The translations under genes were made by a program, and so were the position numbers. 64,000 nt of DNA from Bacteroidota bacterium. GTDB taxonomy: Bacteria; Bacteroidota; Bacteroidia; AKYH767-A; 2013-40CM-41-45. Positions 60,699-64,000 of this stretch are shown here, piece after piece. The notes beneath the pieces were generated by a model. That model was not told the origin of the DNA, ran no database searches, and was given only the letters and a program-made list of their open reading frames with translations. Positions within the stretch are counted from its first letter, which is position 1, and the number at the start of each line of letters is the position of its first letter. Where the stretch lies: contig JADKJP010000007.1 in NCBI GenBank assembly GCA_016720935.1, positions 930,001-994,000 of the forward strand, written 5' to 3'.

Positions 60699-62132
60699 TT
60701 ATCCGACTGAAACTTCGGCCGTGTTGGATTTAGAAGGAAGGTCGGTGCTGATGTTTCTTCTGGCGAACATGGCACCACCCAGAGCACCCATAAATATTGA
60801 GTCTGTGTGGATATTGATCGTGATTCCATCACCATAATTTTCACGCACAAGTTGTCCGAGATATTTGATCACCGCAGGGTTTCTGGCAACACCACCGGTA
60901 AACGTAAATTCATTGAAGACACCGCCGGATCTTGCAATGAGAGACATGGCGCGCATAATGATCGCTTTGTGCAAGCCACCGAGAATATCCGCCCGTTTTT
61001 CGCCGAGATTTGTCAACTCCCGAAGTTCCGCTCCGGCAAACACCGTACAAGTCGAACAAATGGTTACTTCCTTCTCCGCTTGCATAGCCATTGGCCCAAG
61101 TTCATTGAGAGAAATACTCATTTCATCAGCAATGTATCCCAGATAACGGCCACAACCCGCAGCGCAACGATCGTTCATCTGGAAACTGGTTACGAGTCCG
61201 TATTTATCTACTTGTATCGCTTTGGTATCCTGTCCGCCGATATCGAGAACAGTGCGTGTATTCGGAAAAACCGCGTGTGCACCGAATGCATGACACAGAA
61301 TTTCCGAACGGATACAATCCTGTGGAAAAGGCAAGAGCGCCCGGCCATAACCGGTCCCGGTCATGTTTTCAATATTGAATTCAAGATCCGCTACCTCGTC
61401 AATATGCGAACGAAGGGATTCCGAAACATTCTTGAAATCACCTTTCAATAAATACATCTCGGCATCAAATGCACTGTCGTTGACAAAAGGAACATCGGTG
61501 GGAGTATCGGGAAGATTTTCATACTTGTCACGGAGCACTTCCATCGCCTGGTGAATGAGTGTTTTAAAATCAAAATTCACCACTTCATTTTCAGCAGGAG
61601 TGATACTTTTATCCCAAACCGTCATCATTGGCTCGAATAGAGACTTATCGAGCTTGTTTACTTCTTCATTGTATTTTTCTGAAACAACATCACGGAAGAA
61701 CTGATTTTTACCACCCAAATTTCCGTAGATGTATTCATTTTTAATTTTTGGCTTGATGGTTTTACGTATAGCCCGGAGTTTTTCAAGAACAAATTCCTGC
61801 ATATCACCTTTAAAATAAACCCGGCAGGTTTTAAATAATTCTTCTCCAAGTTTATCCAGACGGATTTTGAATTCTTCATACTGAAATACGCTTTCCAGGT
61901 CATCGATGTATTTTTTGTATTCCGGGCGAAGTGCTATTTCTTTTTCCAGATTCCTCTTGAGTACCGAAAAACGAGCATTGTAAATCGCCTCCATACGTGC
62001 AATATCAGCGGCAACCGAATAATTTGCGCGGGTATTGGTGATTCCACGGCCAATAATTTCATCGTCCTCATTGATGATAACCGCTTTGGAAGTAGTTGAT
62101 CCCAGATCAACACCGAGGTAATATTTCTTCAT
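60699..62132 (-). CDS. bcrA: Benzoyl-CoA reductase subunit A (class I, ATP-binding)
   Basis: ATG 62132 (MKKYYLGVDLGSTTSKAVII) begins the ATPase; the open frame upstream overlaps subunit B and is not used. The 477-residue protein has an insert of about 200 residues after the first motif (IDDLESVFQYEEFKIRLD), as in BcrA/BzdP. It then has VLDIGGQDTKAIQVDK, the cluster ligand in NDRCAAGCGRYL, ICSTCTVFAGAELREL and FTGGVARNPAVI. With BcrD it is the ATP-driven electron-activating module, which passes electrons from ferredoxin to the B-C catalytic half. Confidence 0.92.
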   Translation of the reverse strand: MKKYYLGVDLGSTTSKAVIINEDDEIIGRGITNTRANYSVAADIARMEAIYNARFSVLKRNLEKEIALRPEYKKYIDDLESVFQYEEFKIRLDKLGEELFKTCRVYFKGDMQEFVLEKLRAIRKTIKPKIKNEYIYGNLGGKNQFFRDVVSEKYNEEVNKLDKSLFEPMMTVWDKSITPAENEVVNFDFKTLIHQAMEVLRDKYENLPDTPTDVPFVNDSAFDAEMYLLKGDFKNVSESLRSHIDEVADLEFNIENMTGTGYGRALLPFPQDCIRSEILCHAFGAHAVFPNTRTVLDIGGQDTKAIQVDKYGLVTSFQMNDRCAAGCGRYLGYIADEMSISLNELGPMAMQAEKEVTICSTCTVFAGAELRELTNLGEKRADILGGLHKAIIMRAMSLIARSGGVFNEFTFTGGVARNPAVIKYLGQLVRENYGDGITINIHTDSIFMGALGGAMFARRNISTDLPSKSNTAEVSVG

Positions 62133-62175
62133 TTCGTATCGGATGGAAATTGAATAATGAATGAATCGTTTTGTT

Positions 62176-62197
62176 ATTCCCGCGCAAAGCCGGGAAT
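62176..62197. other. Intercistronic hairpin between bcrB and bcrA
   Basis: ATTCCCG, an 8-nt loop and CGGGAAT form a 7-bp stem in the only gap larger than 50 bp inside the operon. No T-run follows on the minus strand, so it is more likely an mRNA processing or stability element than a terminator. Confidence 0.4.
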
Positions 62198-62208
62198 TAT
62201 ACCTACAC

Positions 62209-63507
62209 TCAAACATTGACCTCCTGGGCCATGATGATTTTCCTTTGTTGCAACATCTGGAAGTAAGACTCCAGCCTGTTTTTGATATTGGCATAGGAGA
62301 AGTACCGTGGATCCACAAGGTCGCTTTCAATGAATCCAACCGGTACACCGCACCGTTGCTCAATTTCACGCATGATCAATAATTGTCCCGCGGAGAAACT
62401 GTTACAACTCTTGATGGAATTGATAAGGAATCCGTCCGCTTTGTATTCCTTGATATAGTATTCGAGCAGGTCAACACGTTGCGGGAGATTCAGATTGGTG
62501 TAACAGCCCATACAATATTTCGCGAGACTCTCCAGTGGTTTCTCCGGTTCGTGTCGAAATCCGAGATCATAAAGACCGCCAACTTTAGTATAGGTTGATG
62601 CGACAATCACCGCACCCATGTCGTAAAAGATTTTCCAGAACTCGCGGAAATTGGTCCAGTTCGGTGGTCCTTCCACAACCAGGCGGAATCGTTCTTCTTT
62701 CAGTTCACCTTCCGGATTGATCGGGTGCAATCCAAGATTGAGTCGCTCGGTTACTTCATTATACAATTCCTTGTAATATTCTACAGCTTCCTGCGTGCCA
62801 CGGAATGCGGAAAACAATGGTCCCATGTAATACACACCGGCGAAATAAGAATCAATTGGTGATGGTCGATTTTTTGCAGACTGCAAAACCTTTGACCAAT
62901 ACTCTTCCGCTTCAGCGGATTTTTCAAGCATGCCGCTCAGACGAGAGTAATCCAGTTTTTTCCCGGCGACTTTTTCAAGTTTGGGAATAACATCTTCCTT
63001 CATCTGTTTCACCATGTAATTCACCTGATCCTCGGTAATCTTGCCATCTTCCTGATAAGGAGTGTGCAGCATGGCGATTTCAACTCCGGGGTACAAACGC
63101 TCAAGATTTTCAAACCACTTCATAAAAGTGAAGCAACCAGTATAGCTGAGAAGCAACATGTCGGGATCAGGAAGCTTCTCTCCCGTTGGTCCGATGTTGC
63201 CACTGAGCATCATTCCGATGTCGCATTTCACGTAAGTACACACATCTTCACTGAAGCCGAGTTTTTCCGCGTCCTTGATATATGCCCCCGATTTCTTTCT
63301 CATCCCGGATTGCAAAGCATTGATCTCCGGATAAACCGGTAACATATCCAATGCTAAAATCAATTCCGTCAGATTGCCGGGGACGAATGTGTAGACAACT
63401 TTTTTTCCTTTTTCTTTCGCTGTACTCAATTCCGTGAAAAGATTACCGAGCATCTCTTTCTGGATGATCATGCTCTTTTCTTTCAATGCTTCCTGTGGAT
63501 TTCCCAT
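62209..63507 (-). CDS. bcrB: Benzoyl-CoA reductase subunit B (class I, catalytic)
   Basis: This 432-residue member of the HgdA/BcrB family starts MGNPQEALKEKSMIIQKEML. It has YTFVPGNLTELILALDMLPV, KCDIGMMLSGNIGPTG, SYTGCFTFMKWFENL, GPPNWTNFREFWKIFYDMGA, YCMGCYTNLNLPQRVD and KSCNSFSAGQ. The Cys in these three last-named motif areas are the candidate [4Fe-4S] ligands of the catalytic half. With subunit C it binds benzoyl-CoA and carries out the two-electron reduction to the 1,5-dienoyl-CoA. It is 49 bp from subunit C and 76 bp from subunit A. Confidence 0.92.
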   Translation of the reverse strand: MGNPQEALKEKSMIIQKEMLGNLFTELSTAKEKGKKVVYTFVPGNLTELILALDMLPVYPEINALQSGMRKKSGAYIKDAEKLGFSEDVCTYVKCDIGMMLSGNIGPTGEKLPDPDMLLLSYTGCFTFMKWFENLERLYPGVEIAMLHTPYQEDGKITEDQVNYMVKQMKEDVIPKLEKVAGKKLDYSRLSGMLEKSAEAEEYWSKVLQSAKNRPSPIDSYFAGVYYMGPLFSAFRGTQEAVEYYKELYNEVTERLNLGLHPINPEGELKEERFRLVVEGPPNWTNFREFWKIFYDMGAVIVASTYTKVGGLYDLGFRHEPEKPLESLAKYCMGCYTNLNLPQRVDLLEYYIKEYKADGFLINSIKSCNSFSAGQLLIMREIEQRCGVPVGFIESDLVDPRYFSYANIKNRLESYFQMLQQRKIIMAQEVNV

Positions 63508-63556
63508 GGTGATGTGGGTTATTGGTTTAGACTGGCTAATGAATTATTTCGTGGGA

Positions 63557-64000
63557 TTAAACCCAAAGTTTTATTGAATCAGAGAATGTTCCTGCTTGCT
63601 CTTTAATAACTTTGAACTGTCCGGTGTTTTCGTGAAATTGAAAATTGATATGATTAATTCCGGCAGCATCGCATGCCTTTTGTAAATCCGGCCGGTCGAG
63701 CAATGCAGGATCACAGAAACTGGCGGCGCAAAAAATGACACCATCCGCTTTTCTTCTTTTTACCAAATCCACCAGACGTTGTCCTTTCGGATTGTCTACA
63801 TCATAGATCGCGGATGAAAAAGTACTTTGTGTCAGGAAAGAATTGACAAGTGCCTGCAGAGGCTGATCGGTAGTTGCATCTACATCCCCAATAATCCATC
63901 GGGAGCCTAACATAAAATCATCATCAACAATGTAGCAACCCGCCATTTCAATGGACCTTATCAAACCAATCGGAGGTTGTTCACAGAAAGAACCAGAAAT
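63557..64000 (-). CDS. bcrC: Benzoyl-CoA reductase subunit C (class I, catalytic), C-terminal part
   Basis: The frame is open to the window edge; the TTG codon at 63964 is internal. The visible 147 residues read GSFCEQPPIGLIRSIEMAGC, then YIVDDDFMLGSRWI, DNPKGQRLVDLVKRRKADG, VIFCAASFCDPALLDRPDLQ and NFQFHENTGQFKVIKEQAGT. This is the C-terminal portion of the HgdB/BcrC family with cluster-ligand Cys in GSFCEQPP and SFCDP. The N-terminal part and the operon promoter lie outside the window. Confidence 0.9.
   Translation of the reverse strand: MSGSFCEQPPIGLIRSIEMAGCYIVDDDFMLGSRWIIGDVDATTDQPLQALVNSFLTQSTFSSAIYDVDNPKGQRLVDLVKRRKADGVIFCAASFCDPALLDRPDLQKACDAAGINHINFQFHENTGQFKVIKEQAGTFSDSIKLWV

Noticed and set aside
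60699..62369. Longer version of reductase subunit A starting at 62369
   Set aside because: The 79 extra residues overlap the subunit B gene and have no similarity to the family; ATG 62132 starts exactly at the ATPase domain.

Overview
The window looks like a contig from an uncultured, probably anaerobic member of the Bacteroidota. The evidence is a type IX secretion C-terminal domain, OmpP1/FadL-like and M1-peptidase surface proteins, DUF4369/TlpA-type thioredoxins, lipoproteins with short lipoboxes, and Bacteroidota-type promoters (TTG-N18-TAnnTTTG) in front of both tRNA genes. No rRNA or CRISPR array is present.

Region 1 (1 to about 24.2 kb) is an AT-rich accessory island. It holds many broken or frameshifted genes: a secreted repeat protein, a PAD-type deiminase, an AAA ATPase with a WYL regulator, and a zinc-ribbon/Trp-repeat protein. 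It also holds an intact Cas4-like/DUF2779 nuclease with an extra C-terminal domain, two phosphoacceptor-less receiver proteins each next to a uracil-DNA-glycosylase-like protein, and a minus-strand operon of an Hsp70-like ATPase with TPR tail, an SF1 helicase and two or three unknown proteins. The operon resembles a defence-type cassette but matches no named system I know. The island ends at 21.5-24.3 kb with a MerR-like regulator, a large serine recombinase and a tRNA-Glu gene, into which the recombinase frame runs.

Region 2 (24.3-42.7 kb) is ordinary chromosome: prolyl-tRNA synthetase, a Tyr/Asn-rich lipoprotein, an OmpP1-like porin, a four-helix-bundle protein gene flanked by inverted heptamer arrays, a TPR protein, a CT398-like zinc-ribbon coiled coil, a Nif3-like protein, LpxK, a T9SS-sorted protein, a TlpA-like thioredoxin, an M1 peptidase and an LpxH-like hydrolase. 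The zinc-ribbon, M1 and LpxH genes each carry a single-base frameshift, so part of the frameshifting in this contig is probably sequence error.

Region 3 (42.9-47.5 kb) is the oddest. A complete tRNA-Asp is followed by five tandem units of about 310-358 bp. Each unit consists of a terminator, an 82-codon GIY-YIG nuclease gene (three intact, two decayed) and a 63-nt copy of the tRNA-Asp 3' part in which the 3' side of the anticodon arm is replaced by a perfect hairpin. Downstream is a 1.6-kb tandem duplication of a lipoprotein gene that also carries a tRNA-Asp 3' tail.

Region 4 (47.8-64 kb, minus strand) is a metallophosphoesterase gene followed by a tight 12-gene operon for anaerobic benzoyl-CoA degradation. 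It encodes class I (ATP-dependent) benzoyl-CoA reductase C-B-A-D, an acyl-CoA ligase, a second reductase/dehydratase-type subunit, a ketopantoate-reductase/activase fusion, a thiolase, the 6-hydroxycyclohexene-carbonyl-CoA dehydrogenase, the ring-opening 6-oxocyclohexene-carbonyl-CoA hydrolase, the dienoyl-CoA hydratase, and a hydroxyacyl-CoA dehydrogenase/enoyl-CoA hydratase fusion. Together these would take benzoyl-CoA through 3-hydroxypimelyl-CoA into beta-oxidation.
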